Origin: CAKUFA01 sp963627465
GTDB lineage: Bacteria; Bacillota; Clostridia; Christensenellales; Aristaeellaceae
Direction of reading: 5' to 3'
Assembly (NCBI GenBank): GCA_963627465.1
Contig: CAVGBO010000016.1
Location: 17,312-81,311 of the forward strand
Length of the DNA stretch: 64,000 bases
Under the pieces are notes generated by a model, which was not told the origin of the DNA, ran no database searches, and saw only the letters and a program-made list of their open reading frames with translations. Positions 34,127 to 42,739 of the stretch are shown in pieces; the first letter of the stretch is position 1, and every line of letters starts with the position of its first letter. The position numbers and the translations under genes were made by a program.

Positions 34127-34492
34127 ATGAATTTCACCAATTACGAAGAAATGGCGGCCATGATCCTCTTCGGCATCGGCTTTACCACCTTGCTGCTGGA
34201 TCGGAACATGATTAAGAAGATCATCGGCTTCTCCATGATGGACAGTGCCATTTATCTGTTTCTGGCCGCAAAGGGCTACATCACCGGCCGGAAGGCACCT
34301 ATCATTGTTAACGGCGTGCAGAGCATGGAAGCCTACATCAACCCCATTCCTGCCGGTCTGGTACTGACAGGCATTGTGGTCAGCGTGTCCGTTTCCGCCC
34401 TGATGCTGGCCTTGACGGTACGCCTCTACCGCCGGTATCACACCTTGGATATCGATGAGATTACGGCACTGAGCCGAAAGGAGGAAATGTAA
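34127..34492 (+). CDS. mnhC: Na+/H+ antiporter subunit C (MrpC/NuoK-like)
   Basis: A 121-residue three-helix protein homologous to NuoK of complex I. GFTTLLLDRNMIKKIIGFSMMDSAIYLFL carries the basic loop and helix 2 of the family, and IPAGLVLTGIVVSVSVSALMLAL is helix 3 with the conserved P-x-x-L-x-L-T-x-I-V pattern. It lies between the MbhE-MrpB fusion and the first antiporter-like subunit, in the normal Mrp/Mbh order. Confidence 0.93.
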   Translation: MNFTNYEEMAAMILFGIGFTTLLLDRNMIKKIIGFSMMDSAIYLFLAAKGYITGRKAPIIVNGVQSMEAYINPIPAGLVLTGIVVSVSVSALMLALTVRLYRRYHTLDIDEITALSRKEEM

Positions 34493-34494
34493 GC

Positions 34495-35994
34495 ATGGAG
34501 CTTTGGAAATCCATCCCCTTTGCCTGCATTCTGCTCCCTCTGGGCTCTGCTGCCATGACCAGCGTGCTCAAGGGCAAGTTTGCACGCCGGTGGGTTTGCA
34601 TTGTTCTGACCATTGTGACTGTGCTCAATGCAATCCTGACGGTCATCATGTCCCGAACTGGCGGCTACTACACCTACATGATGGGTCATTTCCCCGCTCC
34701 TTGGGGCAATGAGCTGCGTGCCGGTCAACTGGAAGCGATCACAGGCTTCTTCTTTGCGCTGATCATGCTGCTGTCCTTCATCGGCGGCCTGAAAAAGATT
34801 GAGGAGCATATCCTCCACGACAAGCAGAGCCTGTACTGCGTCATGATTCTGCTGCTCACCGCAGCCCTGATGGCGCAGGTATACACCAATGATATTTTCA
34901 CCGCCTACGTTTTCCTGGAAATCATGACCATTTCCGCCTGCTCCCTCATCACCGCCCGCACCAAAGGACGGACGCTGGTGGCTGCAACCCGGTACATGAT
35001 CATGAACCTAGTTGGTTCCGGCCTATTCCTGCTGGGCATCATCCTGCTGTATGACCTGACCGGTCACCTGCTGATGAGCAATGCTAAGGAAGCCGTTGCC
35101 GCCCTTCACGCCAGCGGCGCCTATCATCAGCCCCTGACGGTGGTTGTGGCTGTGATTACCATCGGCCTTGCCATCAAGAGTGCTCTGTTCCCCTTCCACA
35201 CCTGGGTGCCGGATGCTTACAGCTACTCCACCCCCACCTCTTCCGCAGTGCTGTCCTCCTTGGTCAGCAAGGGCTATATCTTCCTGCTGCTGAAGATTTA
35301 CTACCGGGTCATCGGTCTGGATGTGATTGCAGACACGGGCGTGCTGAATGTGCTGTTCGTCTTCGCTCTGGTAGGCATGATCATGGGCTCTATCTCTGCC
35401 ATTCGGCAGAGCGACATTCGCCGCATGATCGCCTTCTCCTCCGTGGCGCAGATCGGCTATATCTACATGGGCATGGGTCTGGGCACGGACGAAGGCATGA
35501 TGGCCGCCGTGTTCCACATCTTCGCCCACTCTGTGTGCAAGTCCATGCTGTTCCTTGCGGCAGGCGGCTTGGCGGATGCTTCCGGCAACTCCAAGCAGTT
35601 CCGTGACCTGCGGGGCGCAGGCTACCGCAGCCCCATCGCCGGCGTAGCCTTCACCATCGGCGCACTGAGCATGGTAGGCTTCCCCTTCCTGGGCGGATTC
35701 TCCAGCAAGGTGAACTTTGCCATGGCGGCCATGGGTGCAGGCGACGTGCGCATGACGCTGACGCTGATTGTGCTTGCCATTTCCACGGCACTGAATACCG
35801 TCTACTTCATCAAGACGGTGATCACCCTGTACCGCAAGCCGTTGGACAATGTGGTCTACCCTGTGGAACGTGGCAAGCGGGGCTTCTGCTTCAATTGCGC
35901 ACTGATCTGCTTTTCCGTTGTGAACATCGTGCTGGGTTTGTTCTCTCAGCCCCTTGTTCAGCTCATTACATCCGGTCTTGCCACCTTCGGCTGA
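34495..35994 (+). CDS. mnhD: proton-conducting antiporter-like subunit 1 (MrpD/MbhH-like)
   Basis: A 499-residue protein with about fourteen hydrophobic segments, the fold of NuoL/M/N and MrpA/D that conducts protons or sodium. Key residues of the pathway are intact: Glu142 in helix 5 (VFLEIMTISA), Lys228 in helix 7 (IKSALFPFHTW) and Lys259 in helix 8 (LVSKGYIF). By position after subunit C it is the counterpart of MrpD/MbhH. Three further paralogues follow. Confidence 0.93.
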   Translation: MELWKSIPFACILLPLGSAAMTSVLKGKFARRWVCIVLTIVTVLNAILTVIMSRTGGYYTYMMGHFPAPWGNELRAGQLEAITGFFFALIMLLSFIGGLKKIEEHILHDKQSLYCVMILLLTAALMAQVYTNDIFTAYVFLEIMTISACSLITARTKGRTLVAATRYMIMNLVGSGLFLLGIILLYDLTGHLLMSNAKEAVAALHASGAYHQPLTVVVAVITIGLAIKSALFPFHTWVPDAYSYSTPTSSAVLSSLVSKGYIFLLLKIYYRVIGLDVIADTGVLNVLFVFALVGMIMGSISAIRQSDIRRMIAFSSVAQIGYIYMGMGLGTDEGMMAAVFHIFAHSVCKSMLFLAAGGLADASGNSKQFRDLRGAGYRSPIAGVAFTIGALSMVGFPFLGGFSSKVNFAMAAMGAGDVRMTLTLIVLAISTALNTVYFIKTVITLYRKPLDNVVYPVERGKRGFCFNCALICFSVVNIVLGLFSQPLVQLITSGLATFG

Positions 35995-36012
35995 TAAAAG
36001 GAGGAGAACAAA

Positions 36013-37503
36013 ATGATTGGCTCCTGGTATTTGCTTGTGCCTGTACTGCTGCCCATTCTTTCCGGGCTGGCAGTCTGCTTCCTGAAGCCTTTTGAAGAGA
36101 CAAAGGCTCGCAACCGTTTTACCCTGTGTGTGCTTGTGCTGAACGTACTGGCCGTGCTGCCTGTACTGTTTGCCAAGGACATGACGCTGACCCTCTTCAC
36201 CTTGTCCGACACCCTGCCTGTCTTCCTGCACACGGACACTGCCGGCAAGATTTTCGCCGCTGTGATGTGCTTTGTATGGGCTGCTGCCGGTGCCTACTCC
36301 TTCGAGTACATGGCACATGAAGAGAATCAGCGCCGCTACTATACCTTCTACCTTGTTACCCTGGGCGTGCTGATGGCACTGTGCTTCTCCGGCTCCATCG
36401 TCACCTTCTACATGTTCTACGAGGCCATGACCCTGCTGACGGTGCCGCTGGTGATGCACACCATGACCAAGGAAGCCGTTGCCGCTGGTATCAAGTACCT
36501 GATCTACTCTGTGGTGGGTGCTTCTCTGGTGCTGCTGGGCGTGTTCCTCCTTTCCCCTTATGTGACCACCTTCTCCTTTGCCGCCGGCGGTGTGCTGGAT
36601 ATGGAGAAGGTTGCCGGTCATGAAAGCTATGTGCTGACCGTTGCCTTCCTGATGCTCATCGGCTTCGGCGCAAAGGCCGGTATGTTCCCCCTCCACGGCT
36701 GGCTGCCTACCGCTCACCCGGCCGCCCCCTCCCCTGCCAGTGCCGTGCTGTCCGGTGTTATCACCAAGGCCGGCGTGCTGGGCACCCTGCGGCTGCTGTA
36801 CAGCTTCATCGGTGCAGATTTCCTCCGGGGCACTTGGGTACAGACGGCCATCATGAGCCTGACCCTGTTCACCGTGTTCATGGGTTCTCTGCTGGCACTG
36901 CGGGAAGGCGTGCTGAAGAAGCGCCTTGCTTGGTCCTCCGTCAGCCAGGTCAGCTACATTCTGTTTGGCCTCAGCACCCTGCATCCCCTGGGCTTTGCAG
37001 GTGCACTGCTCCACGTGATTGCCCACTCCCTGATTAAGGATACCCTGTTCATGTCTGCCGGTGCCATCATTGAAAAGACCGGCAAGACCAAGGTCAGCGA
37101 GCTGGACGGCATCGGCAAGCAGATGCCTGTGGTCATGTGGTGCTTCACCATCGCCAGCATCGGTCTGGTGGGTATTCCCCCGTGCCTGGGCTTCATCAGC
37201 AAGTGGTACCTGGCGCAGGGTGCCCTCAGCATGACCGGCGTTGCTCCTTTCTTCAGCTATTTGGCTCCTGCCGTGCTGCTGATCAGCGCCCTGCTGACTG
37301 CTGCTTACCTGCTGCCCATCAGCATTCACGGCTTCTTCACCGGCAAGGATGCCAACGGTCAGGTTCGGGTATTCAGCAAGTGCGAGCCTACCTACGTGAT
37401 GCTGATTCCGCTGGTGCTGCTCACCGCACTGATGGTGCTGCTGGGCATCTTCCCTCAGGGGCTGACCAATCTGTTTACGACCCTTGCCGGGACGCTGATG
37501 TAA
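36013..37503 (+). CDS. proton-conducting antiporter-like subunit 2
   Basis: A 496-residue paralogue of the preceding gene product with about fourteen hydrophobic segments. Glu137 (MFYEAMTLLT), Lys221 (GAKAGMFPLHGW) and Lys252 (VITKAGVLG) of the ion pathway are present. The HP-x-A-P-S-P-A-S-A loop is typical of NuoM/MrpD-like proteins. A GGAGG site precedes the ATG, 18 bp after the previous stop. It likely forms an additional ion-translocating module in the same complex. Confidence 0.92.
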   Translation: MIGSWYLLVPVLLPILSGLAVCFLKPFEETKARNRFTLCVLVLNVLAVLPVLFAKDMTLTLFTLSDTLPVFLHTDTAGKIFAAVMCFVWAAAGAYSFEYMAHEENQRRYYTFYLVTLGVLMALCFSGSIVTFYMFYEAMTLLTVPLVMHTMTKEAVAAGIKYLIYSVVGASLVLLGVFLLSPYVTTFSFAAGGVLDMEKVAGHESYVLTVAFLMLIGFGAKAGMFPLHGWLPTAHPAAPSPASAVLSGVITKAGVLGTLRLLYSFIGADFLRGTWVQTAIMSLTLFTVFMGSLLALREGVLKKRLAWSSVSQVSYILFGLSTLHPLGFAGALLHVIAHSLIKDTLFMSAGAIIEKTGKTKVSELDGIGKQMPVVMWCFTIASIGLVGIPPCLGFISKWYLAQGALSMTGVAPFFSYLAPAVLLISALLTAAYLLPISIHGFFTGKDANGQVRVFSKCEPTYVMLIPLVLLTALMVLLGIFPQGLTNLFTTLAGTLM

Positions 37504-37519
37504 GAAAGGAGGCGTTCCG

Positions 37520-38992
37520 ATGCTGCTGTATTTGACGCTGTTGCTGCCCCTGATCGGCGGCGCGGTGCTTCCCCTGTTTCGCCTGAAAACGGTGAAAAGC
37601 CGGGGGGTGTACGTGGAAGCCATTGTCCTTGCCACCTCTGTGCTGGTATGGATCATGCTGCTGAACCGTACGGATGAAACCTTTGTGCTCTACCACATGA
37701 CGGACGCTTTGGCACTGTCCTTCAAGGTAGACGGCATGAGCTGCGTGTTTGCCGGACTTGTTTCCTTCTTGTGGCCTCTCGCTTCCCTGTACGGATTCGA
37801 GTACATGACCCACGAAGAGCGCCCCAACACCTTCTTTGCCTACTACACCATGACCTATGGCGTTACGCTGGCTATTGCCACTGCCGCCAACCTGTTCACC
37901 CTGTATGTATTCTATGAGTGCCTGACCATGATTACCCTGCCGCTGGTCATGCACAAGAAGGATGCTCGCAGCATTCACGCCGGACGGAAGTACGTGTACT
38001 ATTCCATTGGCGGTGCTGCACTGGCCTTCATCGGCCTGATTTTCTCCGTTTACTATGGGCTGAACCCCAACTTCACCCTGGGCGGCATTCTGGATCCTGC
38101 CATGATTGCAGGCAAGGAAGACCTGCTCCGTGCGGTATTCCTGCTGGCCTTCATTGGCTTCGGCACCAAGGCAGCCCTCTTCCCCATGCATGCATGGCTG
38201 CCTGCCGCCTCCGTTGCTCCTACCCCCGTAACGGCACTGCTCCATGCTGTGGCTGTGGTAAACGCCGGCGCCTACGCGGTGCTGCGCATCACCTACTATG
38301 TATTCGGCACGGAGCTACTGTACGGCACCTGGGTGCAGACCGTGGTGCTGTGCCTGAGCTGCTTTACCATCCTGTATGGCTCTGCTATGGCTGTAAAGGA
38401 ACAGCACTTTAAGCGCCGCCTGGCTTACTCCACCATCAGCAACCTGAGCTACATGCTGATGGGCGCAGCCCTCATGACCCCTGACGGCATGGTAGGCAGC
38501 CTGAGCCACCTGGTGCTCCACGGTCTGATGAAAATCACCTTGTTCTACTGTGCTGGTGCCATTCTGGTGAAGACGGAACAGGAGTATGTGCAGGATATTC
38601 GTGGCTTCGGCAAGATCATGCCTTTCACCTGCGCCGTGTTCACCATCGGCTCTGTGGCCATGGTGGGCATTCCGCCCCTGTGCGGCTTTGTCAGCAAGTG
38701 GAACCTGTTGACCGCTGCCGCCGGAACCGGCCTGCCCATGGGCGTTGTCGCCGTGGCCGTGCTGATTGTTTCCGCCATCCTGACAGCCATCTATCTTTTC
38801 GGTGTAGCCGGTCCCATGTACTTCCGTCCCGTGAACCCGGAGCTTTCCGCACTGACCCATGAAAAGCATGATCCCACCTGGATGATGAAGCTGCCCCTGA
38901 CGGTGCTGACCCTTGCCATCATTCTGCTGGGCATCTACAGCCAGCCCCTGGTTACCTTCCTGCGGAACATTGCTTCCGGATTGATTTTCTGA
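37520..38992 (+). CDS. proton-conducting antiporter-like subunit 3 (MrpA/NuoL-like), helix 8 lysine missing
   Basis: A 490-residue antiporter-like subunit. Glu133 (VFYECLTMIT) and Lys217 (GTKAALFPMHAW) are conserved. At the helix 8 lysine position it reads HAVAVVNAGAY, with Asn248; this helix resembles NuoL/MrpA (HAATMVxAG) more than NuoM, and other NuoL proteins also vary here. It may supply the N-terminal MrpA function that is otherwise absent from the operon. An AAAGGAGG site precedes the start. Confidence 0.92.
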   Translation: MLLYLTLLLPLIGGAVLPLFRLKTVKSRGVYVEAIVLATSVLVWIMLLNRTDETFVLYHMTDALALSFKVDGMSCVFAGLVSFLWPLASLYGFEYMTHEERPNTFFAYYTMTYGVTLAIATAANLFTLYVFYECLTMITLPLVMHKKDARSIHAGRKYVYYSIGGAALAFIGLIFSVYYGLNPNFTLGGILDPAMIAGKEDLLRAVFLLAFIGFGTKAALFPMHAWLPAASVAPTPVTALLHAVAVVNAGAYAVLRITYYVFGTELLYGTWVQTVVLCLSCFTILYGSAMAVKEQHFKRRLAYSTISNLSYMLMGAALMTPDGMVGSLSHLVLHGLMKITLFYCAGAILVKTEQEYVQDIRGFGKIMPFTCAVFTIGSVAMVGIPPLCGFVSKWNLLTAAAGTGLPMGVVAVAVLIVSAILTAIYLFGVAGPMYFRPVNPELSALTHEKHDPTWMMKLPLTVLTLAIILLGIYSQPLVTFLRNIASGLIF

Positions 38993-39026
38993 CGGAACCT
39001 CAACTCCCTTGAAAGGAGATATTCCC

Positions 39027-41153
39027 ATGGCTCTATTGCCTATTCTTTGCTTCGGACCCATGGTGATGGCACTGGTGTGCTACATCGTCGGTCGCTTTTC
39101 GAAGCCTGTGCGGGACGAGCTGGTTGCCGCAGTCGGCATTGTGACCTGCTTCGCCTGCGCCTTTCTGTGGAACCAGACAGGCAGCTTTACGCTGAGCGGA
39201 TTCTGCGGTTTAGGGCTTCACCTGAGCGTAGACGGCTTCCGCAGCCTGTATGCGCTGGTTGCTTCCTTCATGTGGATGATGACGGGCATTTTCTCCAAGG
39301 AGTACTTTGCCCACTATCATAACCGCAACCGCTACTACTTCTTCAACCTGATGACCTTGGGTGCAACCTTGGGCGTATTCCTGTCCGATGATTTGTACTC
39401 CACCTTCATCTTCTTCGAAATCATGTCCCTGACCAGCTATGTGTGGGTAGCCCATGAAGAAACCCCCGGCGCCATGCGTGCCGCCGGTACCTACCTGGCT
39501 GTGGCTGTGCTGGGCGGTTTGACCACGCTGATGGGTCTGTTCATGTTGTGGCACGAGCTGGGCACGCTGAGCTTCGACGGCCTTCGTGCCGCCCTGGGCG
39601 GACAGCCTGCCTCCACCACCGTAACGGTGGCTGCCTGGCTGGTAGTCTTCGGCTTCGCTGCCAAAGCAGGTCTGTTCCCGCTGCACATCTGGCTGCCCAA
39701 GGCACACCCGGTGGCTCCTGCCCCGGCCAGTGCCCTGCTGTCCGGCATTCTGACCAAGTCCGGCGTTTTCGGCCTGATTGTGGTCTGCTCCCGGCTGATG
39801 GCCGGTAATGCAGCCTTCGGCAATGCGCTGCTGGTGCTTGCCGTGATCACCATGTTCCTGGGTGCCGTGCTGGCGCTGTTCTCCGTTGACCTGAAGCGCA
39901 CGCTGGCCTGCTCCTCCATGAGCCAAATCGGCTTCATTACCGTAGGTCTGTCCATGATGGTGCTGCTGGGTGAGGAAGGCTCCCTGGCCGCCTACGGCAG
40001 CGTCATGCACATGGTGAATCACTCCCTGATTAAGCTGTGCCTGTTCATGGCAGCCGGTGTGGTCTTCATGAATCTGCATCAGCTGAACCTGAATGATATT
40101 CGGGGCTTCGGCCGTGGTAAGCCGGTGCTCCACATTGCTTTTCTGCTGGGTGCGCTGTCCATCGGCTGTATTCCCCCCATCGGCAGCGGATACGTCAGCA
40201 AGAGCCTGCTGCATGAAAGCATTCTGGAGTACATTCATCTGCTGCAGGAAACCGGGCAAAGTTGGGGCGCCTACAAGTTTGTGGAGATTCTCTTCCTCAT
40301 CAGCGGCGGTCTGACCATTGCTTACATGACCAAGCTGTATATCTGCCTGTTCTGGGAAAAACATCCCACTCGTCAGGCAGAGTTCGATGCCATGAACAAG
40401 AGCTACATCTCCGTTCGCTCTTCCATCGCTTTGCTTGGCAGTGCCATTGTTCTCCCTTTCCTGGGTGCGCTGCCTCAGGTACTGATGAGCCCTGTCGGTG
40501 CCCGCAGTGCTGCCTTCTTCGGACAAGAGGCGCTGAAGGAATCCATTGCCTACTTCTCCGGCGAAAACCTGCTGGGTGCGGCTGAGAGCATTGCCATCGG
40601 CGCAGCGGCCTATCTGCTGATCGTCCGTCCTCTGCTGATGCGCAAGGAAGGCAAGGTACTGGTCTATGCCGACCGCTGGCCCAAGTGGCTGGATCTGGAG
40701 AACAGCGTGTACCGTCCCGTGTTCACCAAGTTCCTGCCCAATGTGGCCGGTGCTGTCACTGCCTTCATCGCCAACATTCCCGAAAGCCTGCTGGTGCAGA
40801 AGATCATCCCCGAAATCATTACCGGCGTGGTACGCTTCCTTTGCGAGCTGCCGGAAAACATGGTGCTCCTCCTCAAGAACACAGTGCTGCGCAAGCGTCG
40901 CCGGAAGGAAGCCGTTCCCATCGGCAATCGCTTCACCTATGGCTTTGGCCGCTTCATGGACGCCATTGCCCGTGGGCTGAACGCCACCGTTTGCCGCCGT
41001 CATCCTGTGCGGACGGACTTTGAGTTCGTGCTGGATGCCAGCAGCAAGGAAATCACTCGCGGCACCATCCGCATCACCAGAAGCATCTCCTTTGGTCTGC
41101 TGCTGCTGTGCATCGGATTGTTTGCCACCTGCCTGTATCTGATGATTCACTAA
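39027..41153 (+). CDS. proton-conducting antiporter-like subunit 4 with long C-terminal extension
   Basis: A 708-residue subunit, about 200 longer than its three paralogues. The antiporter core (1 to about 480) has Glu131 (FFEIMSLTS), Lys213 (AAKAGLFPLHIW) and Lys244 (ILTKSGVFG). The extension holds another helix near 540, an amphipathic region with a repeated FLPNVAGAVTAFIANIPESL type pattern, and a final helix near 685-705. A lateral-helix function like that in NuoL is possible but not shown. The ATG at 39027 has AAAGGAGA at the right distance; an in-frame GTG at 39009 does not. Confidence 0.9.
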   Translation: MALLPILCFGPMVMALVCYIVGRFSKPVRDELVAAVGIVTCFACAFLWNQTGSFTLSGFCGLGLHLSVDGFRSLYALVASFMWMMTGIFSKEYFAHYHNRNRYYFFNLMTLGATLGVFLSDDLYSTFIFFEIMSLTSYVWVAHEETPGAMRAAGTYLAVAVLGGLTTLMGLFMLWHELGTLSFDGLRAALGGQPASTTVTVAAWLVVFGFAAKAGLFPLHIWLPKAHPVAPAPASALLSGILTKSGVFGLIVVCSRLMAGNAAFGNALLVLAVITMFLGAVLALFSVDLKRTLACSSMSQIGFITVGLSMMVLLGEEGSLAAYGSVMHMVNHSLIKLCLFMAAGVVFMNLHQLNLNDIRGFGRGKPVLHIAFLLGALSIGCIPPIGSGYVSKSLLHESILEYIHLLQETGQSWGAYKFVEILFLISGGLTIAYMTKLYICLFWEKHPTRQAEFDAMNKSYISVRSSIALLGSAIVLPFLGALPQVLMSPVGARSAAFFGQEALKESIAYFSGENLLGAAESIAIGAAAYLLIVRPLLMRKEGKVLVYADRWPKWLDLENSVYRPVFTKFLPNVAGAVTAFIANIPESLLVQKIIPEIITGVVRFLCELPENMVLLLKNTVLRKRRRKEAVPIGNRFTYGFGRFMDAIARGLNATVCRRHPVRTDFEFVLDASSKEITRGTIRITRSISFGLLLLCIGLFATCLYLMIH

Positions 41154-41162
41154 ACCAATGAA

Positions 41163-41208
41163 AAAAGGGTCTGCTGCAGTTCATTCACTCCGCAGCAGAC
41201 CCTTTTGT
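41163..41208. terminator. bidirectional terminator between the Mrp-like operon and brnQ
   Basis: A perfect 15-bp stem (41163-41177 with 41192-41206) has a 14-base loop, with A-run and T-run in the arm bases themselves. It ends both converging transcripts. Confidence 0.9.
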
Positions 41209-41219
41209 TATGCCCTGCT

Positions 41220-42566
41220 TTACGCCTTTTTTGCTTTCATTCCGTGGATCACAAGGCCGATGACCAGCCCCAAGGCCGCCGGACAAATCCACGCCAACCC
41301 CAGATCTGCGAAAGGCAGAGCACCGCCCACGGTATCAATGATGCCGTTCAGATGCCAAGCCGTGCGGATCCCCTCCGGCAGGGTTTTCATCAGGTCATAC
41401 AGGGAGGCGACAAGCGTTAAAGCCGTCACGCTGATGTACACCACCCGGTCATGGTTGAAGAATCGCCCCAGAAGGGTCAGCAAAATCAAGGTAATGGCCA
41501 AGGGGTACAGGAACATCAGGATAGGCAGCGACCACTGGGTAATGGCCGTCAGTCCCATGGTGGCAATCAGGAACGCCACCACCACGAAGAGAATGGCCCA
41601 TACACGGTACTTCGGTCCCTTGGGGAAAATCACGGTGAAGGCTTCCGAACAGCTGGTGACCAATCCTACAGCCGTCTTCAGGCAGGCAACCGTCACCGTA
41701 ACTGCCAGCACCCAATAGCCCACCGAGCCCAAATAATGTTCTGCAATTTGTGCCAGGGCAATGCCGCCGTTGGCACTGGTGGCAAACAGGCCTCTGCTCT
41801 GCGTGCCCACAACGGTGACCGCAATGTAGATCAGTGCCATCAGGATGCAGCTGAAGAGCCCGGCCAGCATGGTAGACTTGGCCACTTGCTCCGGCTCCTG
41901 CACGCCACGATCCCGAATTACCTGCACCACCACAATGCCGAAGGCCAACCCGGCCAGCACATCCATGGTATTATAGCCTTCCAGAAAGCCTGTGAAGAAG
42001 GCTTGGGACACATAATCTCCTTCCGGCGCAACCTCCCAGATCTGTGCAGCCGGGTGAATCGCCGCAACCACCACCAGAATACCGAGGAACAAAAGAAAGA
42101 CAGGATTCAGAATCAGCCCAACCCAGGTCAAGATCTTGCCGGGTCGCAGCGATAAGACCAATGTCACCGCAAAGAAAGCCAAAGAAAAAATCCATAATGC
42201 AGTCTGCCCGTTTTCCGGGAAAAACCGCTCAATGCCCACCGTAAAAGAAGTAGCCGCCAGACGAGGAATGGCGAAGAACGGTCCGATGGTCAGGTACAGA
42301 AGACAGGAAAAGAACGCACCGTACTTTTTGCTGACGGTACTGCTCAGCTGATACACACCGCTGCTGCGGCTCATCCCCAAAGCTGTTACCGCCAAAAGCG
42401 GCATGCCCACGCCGGTAATCAGCAGGCCAATCACGGCAGGGATGACATTGCTGCCTGCCATCTGTCCCATATGCACCGGGAAGATTAAATTTCCTGCACC
42501 AAAGAACAGGCCGAAAAGCATGCTGGCAATGGACGCATACTCCCTGCGTGTCAGTTTTCCTTTCAT
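41220..42566 (-). CDS. brnQ: branched-chain amino acid:cation symporter BrnQ
   Basis: A 448-residue LIVCS family transporter with about twelve hydrophobic segments. FGLFFGAGNLIFPVHMGQMAG at the N-terminus is diagnostic. It takes up Leu, Ile or Val with sodium or protons, and so complements the livJHMGF ABC system in this window and would draw on the ion gradient shaped by the neighbouring Mrp-like complex. The ATG is preceded by AAAGGAAG. No T-box-like leader is evident in its short upstream region. Confidence 0.93.
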   Translation of the reverse strand: MKGKLTRREYASIASMLFGLFFGAGNLIFPVHMGQMAGSNVIPAVIGLLITGVGMPLLAVTALGMSRSSGVYQLSSTVSKKYGAFFSCLLYLTIGPFFAIPRLAATSFTVGIERFFPENGQTALWIFSLAFFAVTLVLSLRPGKILTWVGLILNPVFLLFLGILVVVAAIHPAAQIWEVAPEGDYVSQAFFTGFLEGYNTMDVLAGLAFGIVVVQVIRDRGVQEPEQVAKSTMLAGLFSCILMALIYIAVTVVGTQSRGLFATSANGGIALAQIAEHYLGSVGYWVLAVTVTVACLKTAVGLVTSCSEAFTVIFPKGPKYRVWAILFVVVAFLIATMGLTAITQWSLPILMFLYPLAITLILLTLLGRFFNHDRVVYISVTALTLVASLYDLMKTLPEGIRTAWHLNGIIDTVGGALPFADLGLAWICPAALGLVIGLVIHGMKAKKA

Positions 42567-42609
42567 AGAGCATCTTCCTTTCTTTTCTCATTTGGGTTGA
42601 ATTTTGACC

Positions 42610-42638
42610 ATTGTAACCTATCCATTACAAAAATGCAA
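42610..42638 (-). promoter_or_regulatory. promoter of brnQ
   Basis: On the minus strand TTGCAT (42638-42633) and TACAAT (42615-42610) are 17 bp apart, about 45 bases before the brnQ start. Confidence 0.6.
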
Positions 42639-42686
42639 GATGGGGACTTCCCTTTTGTAAAACTTCCGCCGTCTGCTTTTCATCCC

Positions 42687-42716
42687 TTGCCCTCTCCTTC
42701 CCTTCTATGGTATGAT
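42687..42716 (+). promoter_or_regulatory. promoter of the capA-like/surE pair
   Basis: TTGCCC (42687-42692) and TATGAT (42711-42716) are 18 bp apart, directly before the AAAGGCGG ribosome site of the CapA-like gene. Confidence 0.5.
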
Positions 42717-42739
42717 GATACCCGAAAGGCGGTACGAAC

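Noticed and set aside
35023..37656. Long minus-strand open frame of 877 codons opposite the antiporter genes
   Set aside because: It is His/Gln/Gly-rich mirror coding of two clear membrane protein genes, with no family features or ribosome site. Other long antisense frames (for example 13221-15509 plus and 57371-59662 plus) have the same nature.
31640..41153. Membrane-bound hydrogenase or complex I operon
   Set aside because: No Ni-Fe hydrogenase, NuoH/B/C/D or ferredoxin-like gene is present; only the Mrp/Mbh membrane-arm subunits are encoded before the terminator.
42567..42739. T-box or other riboswitch before brnQ
   Set aside because: The leader after the predicted promoter is only about 40 bases and lacks T-box sequence elements or a terminator hairpin.
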